A stretch of 38,594 nucleotides of DNA from Gammaproteobacteria bacterium (GCA_013288185.1 JABDCK010000013.1:1-38594); one strand, 5' to 3'; counted from the first letter of the stretch, positions 17,277-28,176 are shown. A program made the numbers and translations. The notes: generated by a model from the letters alone, not told the origin.

Positions 17277-18884
17277 CTAACTAAACTTTTTGGAGGCAGT
17301 TGCTTGTAGTTCTTTCTCTTTTTTCAGACGTAATTTATGGTTATATTTAAGCGCTATAAGGGTTTCAAGCTGCTCACACCCCCATTGCATTACTACGGTT
17401 TTATCTTTTTCTAACCAAGGTTGATTTTCAGGGATAGATTTACCATGTTTATCAAATTTTAAGTCGGGGGCATTATCATAAATGTTTTCTAAAATAGTGA
17501 TAAAAAACTGATCTTGATCTTGGATTTCAGAGAGATAGGGTTGGTTTTGTGGAACAAATTTCGCTTTAAACTTGCTTACTAAATCCAGGTATTTATCGGT
17601 TTGCGCATTCATTTTGTTTTGATATTTAACTTCTTCAGTTTTGCCGAATAGTTTTTTTAGGCAAAATGCAGCGATATATATTGTGCTTAAGAAAGCGCCT
17701 GCTATTAATACTACCGGTAAGCTTGGAAGCATGCCGACGATGTATAGCTTATAAGAGAGTATACCCAATGCTGCCGCTAACAATAATTTCATTGTTAGCT
17801 TTGTATTTATATTGGGCAAGCTAGGAAAAACAGCATCAACCCAAGGCTTGTCAGGGGTAATGACGCCAGTTTCTACCATGGTTAAATTAGGGACTTTTAT
17901 ATGGGAGGAAGGCGGGATCTCTTCAGCTTTAGGCAGCGGGCTTGGGTTATAATTATCTACCAGAATTTGCTTTTGGGTAAATTCTGTGATGAAAGTAGTA
18001 GCAACACCTTCTTTTTCTATCCACGTTTTCAGCTTTTTAAAAGTAGCTACTTCTTCTTTAGTCGGATCGTCAAGACCTTCAACTAATGGGTTAACCACCA
18101 CACCTTCAAAATGTGTTTTACCATTTTTCATGGTGCATTTTGTCCATTGAATGCAGCCAGGTATTAATAAATATTCACACTCCCAAGGAAATTGAGAGAA
18201 TTCGCTAATGCTTTTGCCATAAAGGTGTTTTAACGTTAATGTGCATGAAGAGTATTGTTTGCTGGAAGAAGTACTTAAGAAAGCATGTTCATTCGTTATG
18301 CCACCTTTTTTTATTAAAGATTGACGCAGCGCAATTTCGTCTTGTTTTAAATGTGATTCACGTCGATAACTAGGAGGGGTATTTCCTATTGTTGTCTCAA
18401 TTTTATTAAGACCAGAGGCAAGCATGCCAATGATGAGCATAACATTCTTTAGTGCATAATTATTATCATTTTCAGAGGAACCGAAAAGATGGAAATCATT
18501 ACGTAGCAAACTATTAATTTGATGATAATAGCTATTGCCCGTATAAGCGGAAATTGCATGCTTTTCAGCAGAGGTCAACGCTTCAATTTTTTTGCTCCCC
18601 CAAAAAAAGCCGAATAAATTACTAATTGACTGGGTTGCTTCAAAATAAGGAATTTGCTTGGCGTATTGCTTACTATCTTCTGATGAAAAATAAATATGTG
18701 AGAAATTAGCTTTTTTTAAAATATTAGACAGATTAACTTCAATATCACCCATTTTGCAGAAAAATGTTTTATTTTCGATATAAAATTTTACTTTGTTGGG
18801 CGCAGATAAGGTGGCTTTAATGATAAGTTGTAAAGTTTGTGTGGCCAAGCTTATATTTAATGGTCCAAACTTTAAATCTGGCAT
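17277..18884 (-). CDS. ADP-ribosyltransferase-like membrane effector, paralog 1
   Basis: This 535-residue protein is the first and most divergent gene of the array. Marks are PSYRRES with Arg174 (Gly of the usual RG is replaced by Arg), NEHAFLSTSS (204-206) and WECEYLLIPG with Glu235 and Glu237. An extra Trp/Phe-rich insertion (NLFGFFWGSKK, about 89-99) is absent or different in the others. The membrane hairpin spans roughly 366-386 and 388-408, and the tail ends in Lys/Glu-rich KKEKELQ. It lies 125 bases downstream of the aspS stop on the same strand but has its own promoter and hairpin. Predicted role: injected, membrane-tethered mono-ADP-ribosyltransferase; target unknown. Confidence 0.75.
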   Translation of the reverse strand: MPDLKFGPLNISLATQTLQLIIKATLSAPNKVKFYIENKTFFCKMGDIEVNLSNILKKANFSHIYFSSEDSKQYAKQIPYFEATQSISNLFGFFWGSKKIEALTSAEKHAISAYTGNSYYHQINSLLRNDFHLFGSSENDNNYALKNVMLIIGMLASGLNKIETTIGNTPPSYRRESHLKQDEIALRQSLIKKGGITNEHAFLSTSSSKQYSSCTLTLKHLYGKSISEFSQFPWECEYLLIPGCIQWTKCTMKNGKTHFEGVVVNPLVEGLDDPTKEEVATFKKLKTWIEKEGVATTFITEFTQKQILVDNYNPSPLPKAEEIPPSSHIKVPNLTMVETGVITPDKPWVDAVFPSLPNINTKLTMKLLLAAALGILSYKLYIVGMLPSLPVVLIAGAFLSTIYIAAFCLKKLFGKTEEVKYQNKMNAQTDKYLDLVSKFKAKFVPQNQPYLSEIQDQDQFFITILENIYDNAPDLKFDKHGKSIPENQPWLEKDKTVVMQWGCEQLETLIALKYNHKLRLKKEKELQATASKKFS

Positions 18885-18892
18885 GTGTTTTT

Positions 18893-18914
18893 CCCCCTAA
18901 AAATGTTTAGGGGG
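18893..18914 (-). promoter_or_regulatory. 5' hairpin covering the ribosome site of ART paralog 1
   Basis: On the sense strand CCCCCTAAA (18914-18906) pairs perfectly with TTTAGGGGG (18901-18893) around a 4-base loop. The second arm contains AGGGGG, the only Shine-Dalgarno candidate, 8 bases before the ATG. If transcription starts 6-8 bases after the -10 box, the first C residues could fall at or before +1, so a DNA operator is an alternative. Confidence 0.55.
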
Positions 18915-18916
18915 TT

Positions 18917-18945
18917 AAATTACTATGATTTAATTTTTTTGTCAA
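18917..18945 (-). promoter_or_regulatory. Promoter of ART paralog 1
   Basis: The minus strand has TTGACA (18945-18940), 17 bases, then TAATTT (18922-18917), preceded by AGCTTG. It is nearly identical to the promoter of paralog 2. Their shared upstream block shows that the duplication unit included the regulatory region. Confidence 0.55.
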
Positions 18946-19009
18946 CAAGCTAAGAAACATATAAGCCAGTATTATAACTTATGATAAAATAATCCTGAAA
19001 AACATAAAG

Positions 19010-20797
19010 CTAATTAGTCTTTTTCTCCGGTGGTAATTGTTTGCGAATATGTAGTTCTTTCAATTGCAGATCAGTCACTTCGCCAGGGGCTTGCATCAAG
19101 ATATCTTGGGCTTGTTGGTTCATAGGGAAAGCAACTACTTCACGCAAGTTTGGCTCATTGGCCAATAGCATAACAATGCGATCTATCCCTGGGGCACAAC
19201 CACCATGGGGAGGTGCACCATATTTAAAGGCGTTGAGCATACCACCAAATTTTTGCTCCACTACACTCGGTGGATATCCAGCAATTTCAAATGCTTTATA
19301 CATTACTTCCGGTAAATGATTACGCACAGCACCGCTGGAGAGTTCAATGCCATTGCAGACGATATCGTATTGATAGGCTTTAATGGTCAGCGGATCCTGC
19401 GTCAATAAGGCTTCTAAGCCGCCTTGGGGCATGGAGAAAGGATTGTGTGAGAAATCAATTTTTTTGGTGTCTTCATTATATTCATACATGGGGAAATCGA
19501 TAACCCAGCAAAAATCAAAACGGTTTTGATCAATCAAGTTTAACTCTTGTCCAATGCGTGTTCTTGCTTGCCCAGATAGTTTTTCTGCCTCTGCTTTGGG
19601 TGCGCAAACAAAAAAGACGGCATCTCCTTCTTTGCAACCGGTAAGCGTTTGAAGTTGCGCTAAACGTTCAGCATCTAAGAATTTTGCAATCGGGCCTTTG
19701 GCTTCTTGACTTGTAAATACAATATAACCTAAGCCAGGCGCGCCTTGCGCTTGTGCCCAGGCATTGAGTTTATCGAAAAAGCTACGCGGTTGTGCATGGG
19801 TATTAGGAGCTGGAATTGCGCGAACATGTGCGCCTTTTTCAATTGCCTTGGCAAAAGCATTAAAGGTTGATCCTTGAAAAACAGGGGTTACATCAGAAAT
19901 TAGTAATGGATTACGAATATCTGGTTTATCACAGCCATATTTGAGCATGGCTTCTTCATAGGTAAAGCGCGGGAAAGGTAAGGAACAGATTTGTCTGCCA
20001 TGTGCAAATTCTGTAAATACGCCATGCAACACCGGTTCGATTGCTTGAAAGATGTCTTCTTGGGTCACATAAGACATTTCAAAATCTAATTGATAAAACT
20101 CACCCGGGGAGCGGTCGGCCCTGGCATCTTCATCACGAAAACAGGGAGCGATTTGGAAGTACCTATCAAATCCGGCCACCATTAATAATTGTTTAAATTG
20201 CTGTGGAGCTTGCGGCAATGCGTAAAATTTCCCTGGATGTAAACGGCTGGGGACAAGATAATCCCGGGCGCCTTCTGGTGAACTGGAAGTTAAAATAGGA
20301 GTTTGGATTTCTAAAAAATTCTGCGCAATCATGCGTCTGCGCAAAGAGGAAATAATCTGTGAACGCAACACAATGTTTGCATGCATTTTTTCCCGACGTA
20401 AATCCAAAAAACGATATTTTAAACGCGTTTCCTCTGGGAATTCTTGATCACTATTGACTTGGATAGGCAATATTTCAGCTTGAGAATCAATATGAAATAC
20501 ATCAATGACCACTTCTATTTGTCCGGTGGACATTTTTTTATTAACGGTTTCAGGAGTACGCTTGACCACATGTCCGGTGATAGTCACCACGCTTTCATAG
20601 CGAACTTGTTCTGCTGCTAGGAACATCGGAGAAGTTTTTTGAATCACGCATTGCGTTATGCCGTAATGATCTCTTAAATCAATAAAAAGCAGATTGCCAT
20701 GATCGCGTTTACGATGGATCCAGCCGGATAAGCGCACGGCTTGTCCTTCTTGTGCAATAGTTAAGGCGCCGCAAGTGTGTGTTCGGTATTGATGCAT
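19010..20797 (-). CDS. aspS: Aspartyl-tRNA synthetase, probably non-discriminating
   Basis: AspRS (595 residues, normal for bacteria) charges tRNA-Asp. The N-terminal OB-fold (1-105) binds the anticodon; class II motif 2 is [19 protein letters not shown]; a GAD insertion domain follows; motif 3 is [14 protein letters not shown]. His33 in RKRDHGN lies where Pseudomonas aeruginosa AspRS has His31, a mark of enzymes that also charge tRNA-Asn; E. coli has Leu there. If so, asparaginyl-tRNA would be finished by the GatCAB amidotransferase. The start ATG has GAGGTAG upstream. It lies directly upstream of the ART array with no clear terminator between. Confidence 0.96.
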   Translation of the reverse strand: MHQYRTHTCGALTIAQEGQAVRLSGWIHRKRDHGNLLFIDLRDHYGITQCVIQKTSPMFLAAEQVRYESVVTITGHVVKRTPETVNKKMSTGQIEVVIDVFHIDSQAEILPIQVNSDQEFPEETRLKYRFLDLRREKMHANIVLRSQIISSLRRRMIAQNFLEIQTPILTSSSPEGARDYLVPSRLHPGKFYALPQAPQQFKQLLMVAGFDRYFQIAPCFRDEDARADRSPGEFYQLDFEMSYVTQEDIFQAIEPVLHGVFTEFAHGRQICSLPFPRFTYEEAMLKYGCDKPDIRNPLLISDVTPVFQGSTFNAFAKAIEKGAHVRAIPAPNTHAQPRSFFDKLNAWAQAQGAPGLGYIVFTSQEAKGPIAKFLDAERLAQLQTLTGCKEGDAVFFVCAPKAEAEKLSGQARTRIGQELNLIDQNRFDFCWVIDFPMYEYNEDTKKIDFSHNPFSMPQGGLEALLTQDPLTIKAYQYDIVCNGIELSSGAVRNHLPEVMYKAFEIAGYPPSVVEQKFGGMLNAFKYGAPPHGGCAPGIDRIVMLLANEPNLREVVAFPMNQQAQDILMQAPGEVTDLQLKELHIRKQLPPEKKTN

Positions 20798-20867
20798 TAG
20801 TCTTCTACCTCAAAAGGGATTAGGGGGAAACTTTAACTGATACTGTCGCTAGAGGGAAGGGTTACTG

Positions 20868-20897
20868 TTGCATTAGCGCGCAAAAAGATGATATCTT
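20868..20897 (+). promoter_or_regulatory. Candidate promoter of tRNA-Val
   Basis: TTGCAT (20868-20873) and TATCTT (20892-20897) are separated by 18 bases and end 14 bases before the mature tRNA. No gene intervenes. Box quality is moderate. Confidence 0.45.
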
Positions 20898-20911
20898 TTC
20901 TGCTCTATTTT

Positions 20912-20986
20912 AGGCGCGTAGCTCAGTGGTAGAGCACCACCTTGACATGGTGGTGGTCGGTGGTTCGATCCCACTCGCGCCTACCA
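20912..20986 (+). tRNA. tRNA-Val (GAC)
   Basis: Full cloverleaf: acceptor AGGCGCG/CGCGCCT, D-arm GCTCAGTGGTAGAGC, anticodon stem CACCT with loop TGACA containing GAC, T-arm GGTTCGATCC, discriminator A and encoded CCA. A tRNA-Val just before thrS also occurs in pseudomonads, so this is old gammaproteobacterial gene order. Confidence 0.95.
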
Positions 20987-21184
20987 GCCATCGTGCCTAA
21001 AAGGCCCCATAAAAGGAACTGCTGCAGTTCAAGCCAGAAATCATAGTTTTAAAACAAACAAAGAGCAACAACCTGGCAACTATTTGTAAGTTTTATAAAT
21101 ATTTCAGGATGAGGCGGTAACTGCGATTGTGAAAAATTGCATTTTCTCGTACCCTCTATAATTTTTATGGCAAAAGAGGTGAAT

Positions 21185-23101
21185 ATGCCCATTGTGACTT
21201 TGCCGGATGGTAGTCAAAAACAATTCGAACGGCCTGTTTCTGTGTATCAAGTTGCTGAAAGTATCGGCAAAAGACTGGCAAGCGCCGCCTTAGCAGGAAA
21301 AGTGAATGGAAACTTGGTGGATACCGCTTATGTAATAGAGGAAGATTCCAAACTTAGCATTGTTACCGATAACGATCCCGATGGTTTAGAAGTTATTCGG
21401 CATTCCTGTGCACATTTACTTGCCCATGCAGTACAGTCTATTTATCCGGATGCGCAAGTGACCATTGGTCCTGTTATTGAAAATGGTTTTTATTATGATT
21501 TTGCGTATCATCGGCCCTTTTCTCCTGAAGATTTGGTGTTATTTGAACAGAAAATGGAAGCATTGGCCAAAGAAGATTTGCCGGTAACCCGTCATGTTAT
21601 TTCGCGTAAAGATGCCATCGCCAAATTTAAGCAAATGGGCGAGCATTACAAAGTTGAAATTATTGAGAGTATTCCGGAAGGACAGACGCTAACCTTTTAT
21701 CAAGAAGGGGATTTTATTGATTTATGTCGTGGTCCCCATGTGCCCAGTACCAGTAAAATTAAAGCGTTTAAACTATTAAAAGTGGCGGGGGCCTATTGGC
21801 GGGGTGATGCAAATAACGCTATGCTGCAACGCGTTTATGGTACCGCCTGGCCCAATAAAAAAGCGCAAGATGAATATTTGCACCGCTTAGAAGAAGCAGA
21901 AAAACGCGATCATCGAAAACTTGCGAAGAAATTTGATTTATTTCATATGCAAGAAGAAGCGCCGGGCATGGTATTTTGGCATCCTAAGGGGTGGGTTATT
22001 TATCAACAAGTGGTGCAGTTTATTCGCAAGCAATTAGCACGGCATGATTATCAAGAAGTGAATACGCCGCTATTGGTAGATAGAAGTTTGTGGGAGCGCT
22101 CCGGTCATTGGGAAATGTTTGGCAAAGAAATGTTTACCGTCACTGCAGATGAAAAAAACTATGCGGTAAAGCCGATGAATTGCCCTTGTCATGTGCAAAT
22201 CTTTAATCAAGGGATTACCAGTTATAGAGAATTGCCTATTCGGTTAGCGGAGTTTGGTTCATGTCATCGGAATGAACCTTCGGGTGCTTTGCATGGCATT
22301 ATGCGCGTGCGGGGTTTTGTGCAGGATGATGCGCATATCTTTTGTACAGAGAGCCAAATTCAAAGTGAGGTTGCTAAATTTATTGATTTCTTATTTGAGA
22401 TCTATGCCGCCTTTGGTTTCAAAGATGTCTTGATTAAACTTTCTACGCGTCCAGAAAATCGCGTGGGCTCTGATGAAATTTGGGATAAAGCGGAAAAAGC
22501 CCTAGAAGTGGCTTTGCATGCTAAACAAATCCCCTTTGAACTTTATCCTGGAGAAGGGGCATTTTATGGCCCTAAAATTGAGTTTTCATTGCGGGATTGT
22601 ATTGGGCGTGTTTGGCAGTGTGGCACGATGCAGGTCGATTTCTCTATGCCAGCCCGCTTAGGAGCAGAATTTATCGCAGAAGATGGTTCTAAACAGACCC
22701 CAGTTATGTTGCATCGTGCTATTCTGGGATCCATAGAACGATTTATTGGCATTCTGATTGAAGAACATGCAGGTAACTTCCCTACTTGGTTGGCACCTAT
22801 TCAGATCGCTGTCATGAATATTACGGATGCCCAAGCGCCATATTGCACTGAAATTGCTAATATTTTAAAGCAAAAGGGGTTTAGGGTCACTGCTGACTTG
22901 AGAAACGAGAAGATAGGGTTTAAAATCCGCGAGCACACCATACAACGTGTTCCTTATCTGATAGTGATAGGGGATAGAGAAGTTTCCCAACAAACACTCT
23001 CTGTCAGAACACGAGCTGGAGAAGATCTGGGTAGTATGCGCCTAAATGAGTTTGAAGATAAACTTATTTTGGAGTGCGAACAAAAGCAAGTGCAACACTA
23101 G
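21185..23101 (+). CDS. thrS: Threonyl-tRNA synthetase
   Basis: ThrRS (638 residues) charges tRNA-Thr and edits Ser-tRNA-Thr. I chose the ATG at 21185 ([10 protein letters not shown], the usual family start), which has AGAGGTG just upstream; the longer in-frame forms beginning at 21137 or 21167 add residues not found in the family. Domains in order: TGS (1-65), editing domain with HSCAHLLAH (HxxxH zinc-type site), catalytic core with [10 protein letters not shown] (zinc Cys), motif 2 [19 protein letters not shown], and an anticodon-binding domain from about 535. It is the first gene of the classic thrS-infC-rpmI-rplT cluster. The 198-base leader after tRNA-Val may hold an operator; one small stem (GAACTGC/GCAGTTC) is visible near 21017. 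Confidence 0.97.
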   Translation: MPIVTLPDGSQKQFERPVSVYQVAESIGKRLASAALAGKVNGNLVDTAYVIEEDSKLSIVTDNDPDGLEVIRHSCAHLLAHAVQSIYPDAQVTIGPVIENGFYYDFAYHRPFSPEDLVLFEQKMEALAKEDLPVTRHVISRKDAIAKFKQMGEHYKVEIIESIPEGQTLTFYQEGDFIDLCRGPHVPSTSKIKAFKLLKVAGAYWRGDANNAMLQRVYGTAWPNKKAQDEYLHRLEEAEKRDHRKLAKKFDLFHMQEEAPGMVFWHPKGWVIYQQVVQFIRKQLARHDYQEVNTPLLVDRSLWERSGHWEMFGKEMFTVTADEKNYAVKPMNCPCHVQIFNQGITSYRELPIRLAEFGSCHRNEPSGALHGIMRVRGFVQDDAHIFCTESQIQSEVAKFIDFLFEIYAAFGFKDVLIKLSTRPENRVGSDEIWDKAEKALEVALHAKQIPFELYPGEGAFYGPKIEFSLRDCIGRVWQCGTMQVDFSMPARLGAEFIAEDGSKQTPVMLHRAILGSIERFIGILIEEHAGNFPTWLAPIQIAVMNITDAQAPYCTEIANILKQKGFRVTADLRNEKIGFKIREHTIQRVPYLIVIGDREVSQQTLSVRTRAGEDLGSMRLNEFEDKLILECEQKQVQH

Positions 23102-23114
23102 AAGGAGAAGTCGG

Positions 23115-23654
23115 ATTATTAATTCAGCTAAAAAACAGCGGGTACGAGTAAATGAGGCTATTACGGCAACAACCGTTCGACTCGTTGATCCTGACAATAC
23201 GTTAACTGGGCTTTTAGGGCCTGGTAAGCATGATGGGATTATGAGTAAACGAGATGCTCTGAGTAAAGCGCAAACTCTGGGGTTAGACTTAGTTGAAGTT
23301 TCACCTAATGCCGATCCTCCTGTCGTGCGAATCATGGATTTTAATAAATTCCTGTTTGATGAAAAGAAAACCAAGAAAAAACAGAAAATCCAAAAGCTAA
23401 AGGAAATAAAACTACGTCCGGTAACGGATGAAGGTGACTATAAGGTAAAGCTACGCAACCTTATTGGTTTCTTAGAGGACGGGGATAAAATCAAAGTGAC
23501 CATTCGTTTTAAAGGTCGAGAAATTGCTCACAAAAATTTGGGCATGCGTCTTTTAGATAGAATTAAAGTGGATATTGAAGGGTTTGGGGTTGTTGATCAA
23601 GAACCAAAGCTGGAAGGTCGACAATTGGTCATGATTATTTCTCCGAAAAAATAA
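23115..23654 (+). CDS. infC: Translation initiation factor IF-3, ATT start
   Basis: IF-3 (about 179 residues) binds the 30S subunit and proofreads start-codon choice. The family sequence begins at [15 protein letters not shown]. No ATG, GTG or TTG lies in frame between the thrS stop and this point except far inside thrS. AAGGAG (23103-23108) is 6 bases before ATT-ATT (23115-23120), so translation most likely starts at an ATT, as in E. coli infC. There the non-standard codon lets IF-3 repress its own synthesis. Other marks are [20 protein letters not shown] in the linker region and [33 protein letters not shown] in the C-domain. The second ATT (23118) cannot be excluded as the start. Confidence 0.93.
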   Translation: MINSAKKQRVRVNEAITATTVRLVDPDNTLTGLLGPGKHDGIMSKRDALSKAQTLGLDLVEVSPNADPPVVRIMDFNKFLFDEKKTKKKQKIQKLKEIKLRPVTDEGDYKVKLRNLIGFLEDGDKIKVTIRFKGREIAHKNLGMRLLDRIKVDIEGFGVVDQEPKLEGRQLVMIISPKK

Positions 23655-23687
23655 TTTTAAATAATCAACAATGCGGAGTAAGAGATA

Positions 23688-23894
23688 ATGGGTTCTAAAG
23701 TAAAATTAAAGACGAATCGAGGTGCTGCGAAACGGTTTAAGAAAACTGCTTCTGGCAAAATTCGTTTTCGTCGCGCCAATCGCAATCACATTAAAACAAA
23801 GCAATCAACCAAACGCGTGCGTCAAGCACGACGCAATGGGGTACTGCCTGCGTGTGATACACCATCCATTTACCGTTTATTGCCAAATGATTAA
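23688..23894 (+). CDS. rpmI: 50S ribosomal protein L35
   Basis: This 68-residue basic protein has the L35 hallmark RGAAKRFKKTASGKIRFRRA, and TKQSTKRVRQAR replaces the usual TKK-KRKR-LR region. GCGGAG lies 8 bases before the ATG. It sits between infC and rplT, its universal place. In E. coli the infC-rpmI junction is the site where L20 represses translation; the 33-base gap here is short, and any such operator would have to use upstream infC sequence. Confidence 0.95.
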   Translation: MGSKVKLKTNRGAAKRFKKTASGKIRFRRANRNHIKTKQSTKRVRQARRNGVLPACDTPSIYRLLPND

Positions 23895-23910
23895 GATGTG
23901 AGGAAGTAAC

Positions 23911-24270
23911 ATGGCGAGAGTAAAGCGCGGCGTCCAAGTGCGAAGACGTCACAAGAAGATTTTAAAATTAGCACGTGGCTATTATGGTGCACGTAGTCGC
24001 TGCATTAAAACAGCAAAACAAGCGATTATGCGTGCAGGTCAATATGCCTATCGTGATAGAAAACAACGTAAGAGACAATTTCGTTCCTTATGGATTGTAC
24101 GTATCAATGCCGGTGCACGTGAATGTGGGCTTTCTTATAGCCGTTTAATTGCGGGTCTCAAGAAGGCAAACATTGCAGTAGATCGTAAAATGCTGGCTGA
24201 AATAGCAATATTTGATAAACCTGCATTTGCAGCAGTTGCCTCACGCGCCAAGGAAGCATTAGCTGCTTAA
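23911..24270 (+). CDS. rplT: 50S ribosomal protein L20
   Basis: L20 (119 residues) binds 23S rRNA early in large-subunit assembly. The family signature [20 protein letters not shown] and the central [31 protein letters not shown] are all present. GAGGAAGTAAC precedes the ATG. It is the last gene before a strong terminator, so infC-rpmI-rplT form one unit with thrS. Confidence 0.97.
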   Translation: MARVKRGVQVRRRHKKILKLARGYYGARSRCIKTAKQAIMRAGQYAYRDRKQRKRQFRSLWIVRINAGARECGLSYSRLIAGLKKANIAVDRKMLAEIAIFDKPAFAAVASRAKEALAA

Positions 24271-24304
24271 TGTGAGACAATGAGTTAAGTGCAAATTGAT
24301 GTAA

Positions 24305-24333
24305 AAGGGAAGGGCGTGCTCTTCCCTTTTTTT
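24305..24333 (+). terminator. Rho-independent terminator between rplT and pheS
   Basis: AAGGGAAG (24305-24312) pairs with CTTCCCTT (24321-24328) and a run of seven T residues (24327-24333) follows. It ends only 10 bases before the pheS start codon. In enterobacteria this gap holds a Phe-rich leader peptide that controls an attenuator. Here no Phe-rich open frame precedes the stem, so either it ends ribosomal-protein transcription partially, or pheS has an overlapping promoter. Confidence 0.85.
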
Positions 24334-24340
24334 ATGGTGA

Positions 24341-25365
<1,025 letters not shown>

Positions 25366-25366
<1 letters not shown>

Positions 25367-27405
25367 TGAAATTCAGTGAAAACTGGTTACGAGAATGGGT
25401 TAAGCCTACTTTAACAACGGAACAATTGGCTGCGCAATTAACCATGGCGGGGCTTGAAGTGGATGGGGTAGAGAAAACCGCTGATGATACCCTGATTGAA
25501 GTGGATTTAACCCCCAACCGGGGTGATTGCTTGAGTATGGTGGGGATGGCGCGAGAAATTGCCGCTTTAAATCATCTGGCATTAATTGAAAAGCCCATTG
25601 CGCCTATCGCTCCAAAAACAGATAAAAAAATACCCATTGCAGTGAAAGATCCGCAAGCCTGTCCACGTTACGTGGCAAGACTTATCACTGGCATTAAAAA
25701 GACTGCGACAACGCCTGCATGGTTGCAAGCACGCTTGCAAGCCAGTGATATTCGTACTATCCATCCCGTGGTGGATATTTTAAATTATGTTATGGTGGAA
25801 CTGGGCCAACCCATGCATGCTTTTGATGCAGACAAGTTGCAAGGACCGGTAATGGTGCGCCAGAGTGTGGTGGGTGAAAAAGTGGTTCTTTTAGATCTCC
25901 AAGAAGTCACTTTGCAACCCAATACTTTGGTGATAGCAGATAGTCAAGGTGTGCAAGCAATGGCGGGTATCATGGGGGCTGATCACAGTGCAGTGAGTGA
26001 GACTACGCAAAATATTGTATTAGAAAGTGCTTTATTTACCGCCGCTTTAATTGCGGGTAAAGCCCGGCTTTATGGGTTACATACGGATTCTTCTTTTCGA
26101 TTTGAGCGCGGAGTATCCCCTGATTTGCAAATAAAAGCCATAGAGCGTGCTACGGGATTAATTTGTGAAATTTGTGGAGGTGAACCGGGCCCCGTTATGG
26201 AAACGGTTTTTCCTGAAGCACTGCCGCAACCCGTCCAAATTCAATTGCGTTATACCCGCTTGCAGAAAGTGCTAGGTATATCGCCAGATGAAAAAATGGT
26301 GGCGGATATTTTGCATCAACTGGGTTCTGTTACTTTAATTGCAAATAAGATTTGGCAAGTGGTGCCTTGGGCGTATCGTTATGATTTGACTCAAGAAGTG
26401 GATTTAATTGAAGAAATTGCGCGCATCATTGGTTATGACAATATTCCTAATCAAATGGGGCATAACCAACTGCAGTTTGTTGGGCAGCCGGAGAAAGTGG
26501 TTTCACTCTCTCGGGTAAAGCGTGCCTTCGTGGATTTGGGATTCCAAGAAGCGATTACGTATAGTTTTGTTGACGAGACTTGGCAGAAATATTTATTTCC
26601 GGAAAATTATGCTTTGGCCCTCATGAATCCAATCTCTGCAGATATGGGGGTCATGCGGGTAAGCTTGTGGCCCGGCCTGCTCACTGCCTTAAAATTCAAT
26701 CAAAACCGTCAGCAGCAAGATGTGAAGTTATTTGAAGTTGGCATGTGCTTTATTCAGGCGCCGGATGGCCAATTAAGCCAAGTGAATAAAATTGGCGGTT
26801 TAATCTGTGGTAATCTTATTGGGCAGCATTGGGATACTAAAGCGCACCCAGCAGATTTTTTTGATGTTAAACATATCATTGAATCATTATGGCAAATGTT
26901 GGGGCAACGTGAAGCGTTATTATTCAAAGCTGCGCATCACACTGCCTGTCACCCTGGGCAATGCGCACAAATTTTATGGCAAGGACGTAATGCTGGGGTT
27001 ATTGGCAAATTACATCCTACGGTACAAATGGAATTAGGGCTTGAGGGTACTATTTATGTTTTTGAACTAAATTTAGCATTATTCACGCAAACCCCGTTAC
27101 CGGTTTTCCAGTCGCCCTCTCGTTTCCCAGAAATTCGTCGGGATATCTCTGTGGTAGTCGATGAGTCTTTACCTAGTGATAGTTTAATAAATTTTGTTAG
27201 AGGCTCTGCTGGTGAAATACTACAAGATGTGCAAATCTTTGATGTTTATAGTGGCAAGGGAATAGCATCCAAAAGAAAAAGTATAGCCCTGGGCTTGATT
27301 TTACAGCACCCATCCCGCACCCTGGTAGATAAGGAGGTGGATGATATTATCCACACCGTTATCGCAGGATTAAAAAAGGAATTTGGTGCCGATTTGAGGG
27401 AATGA
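25366..27405 (+). CDS. pheT: Phenylalanyl-tRNA synthetase beta subunit lacking the EMAP-like domain
   Basis: PheT is 679 residues against about 790-795 for E. coli-type proteins. The N-terminus MKFSENWLREWV is followed by AGLEVDGVEKTADDTLIEVDLTPNRGDCLSMVG. In the usual protein about 110-115 residues of EMAP/B2 tRNA-binding domain lie between GLEVDGVE and the IEV-TPNR-DCL segment; here they are missing with the frame intact. The remaining domains are present: B3/B4 editing (about 90-280), B5, the class II-like core, and the ferredoxin-fold anticodon-binding domain at the C-terminus (FPEIRRDISVVVD). The start is the ATG in TGATG, overlapping the pheS stop, so the subunits are translationally coupled. 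The truncation is discussed in the findings. Confidence 0.95.
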
Positions 27406-27408
27406 CCA

Positions 27409-27729
27409 ATGGCATTAACAAAAGCAGATATTTCAGAAAGTTTGGCTAGTTCTTTAGATATTAACAAGAATGATGCCAAGGAGATGGTAGAGTTTTTATT
27501 TGAAGAGATCCGGCATGCTTTAGAAAAGGGAGAGCCGGTGAAACTCTCCGGTTTTGGTAATTTTGATTTACGTGATAAAAAAGAACGACCCGGCAGAAAT
27601 CCTAAGACTGGGAAGGATGTTGCGATCAGTGCCCGCCGTGTTGTTACCTTTAAGCCAGGTCAGAAACTTAAGGTGCGGGTAGAGGGTTATAAAGGCGAGC
27701 CGGAGAAGCAAACGAATAAAGAAGTGTAA
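27409..27729 (+). CDS. ihfA: Integration host factor alpha subunit
   Basis: This 106-residue DNA-bending protein pairs with IHF-beta and helps replication, recombination and phage integration. It has the family sequence [24 protein letters not shown], the DNA-intercalating PGRNPKTG arm and the [10 protein letters not shown] end. It starts 3 bases after the pheT stop, as in other gammaproteobacteria where pheST-ihfA are co-transcribed. In many relatives a MerR-family gene and tRNA-Pro follow; here the MerR gene is missing and a palindromic repeat lies in the gap. Confidence 0.96.
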   Translation: MALTKADISESLASSLDINKNDAKEMVEFLFEEIRHALEKGEPVKLSGFGNFDLRDKKERPGRNPKTGKDVAISARRVVTFKPGQKLKVRVEGYKGEPEKQTNKEV

Positions 27730-27764
27730 TCCCTCTGGCTGGAGCTCCTGCATCATGGCTTTCT

Positions 27765-27998
27765 CATAGCGTCCCAGCGGGATGCAAGTTGCTAGCCCCG
27801 GGTGAAGCGAGGCTTTGCGAGCAAGCCCGGGGTCGGGGTAAATTCCCCACGTCCAACCTAGCCCCGGCAGGGGCGCAACTCAGGATTTTATGTTCCGCCG
27901 GTTCCCCGGCGGGAAAATCAGACATTTTTACCCCGGGCTTGCTCGCAAAGCCTCGCTTCACCCGGGGCTAGCAACTTGCATCCCGCTGGGATGCTATG
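27765..27998. repeat. Large GC-rich palindromic repeat, copy 1
   Basis: Inverted arms of roughly 70 bases (27765-27842 and 27925-27998) share TCCCAGCGGGATGCAAG, GCTAGCCCCGGGTGAAG and CGAGGCTTTGCGAGC. The centre adds two smaller palindromes, AGCCCCGGCAGGGGC and CCGCCGGTTCCCCGGCGG. The whole could fold into one long hairpin. A second, partial copy lies at 31744-31870. The composition is far more GC-rich than the surroundings. It resembles REP/BIME-type elements moved by RAYT transposases, but no such transposase is in the window. Confidence 0.8.
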
Positions 27999-28071
27999 AT
28001 CAAATTGGCCCCCCGATACCTCAAGTAGCTTTTTAAAGAGGTTTTTTGTAGAATGGCTTCCCTATCTCTTT

Positions 28072-28148
<77 letters not shown>

Positions 28149-28176
28149 GTCTTTATAGTTTGTAAGCTATATACAT

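Noticed and set aside
24271-24304. pheL-type leader peptide
   Set aside because: The only short frame (ATG AGT TAA) has no Phe codons.
27764-27971. Small open frames on both strands in the palindromic repeat
   Set aside because: GC-rich palindromes lack stops by composition. The peptides mirror each other and have no ribosome site.
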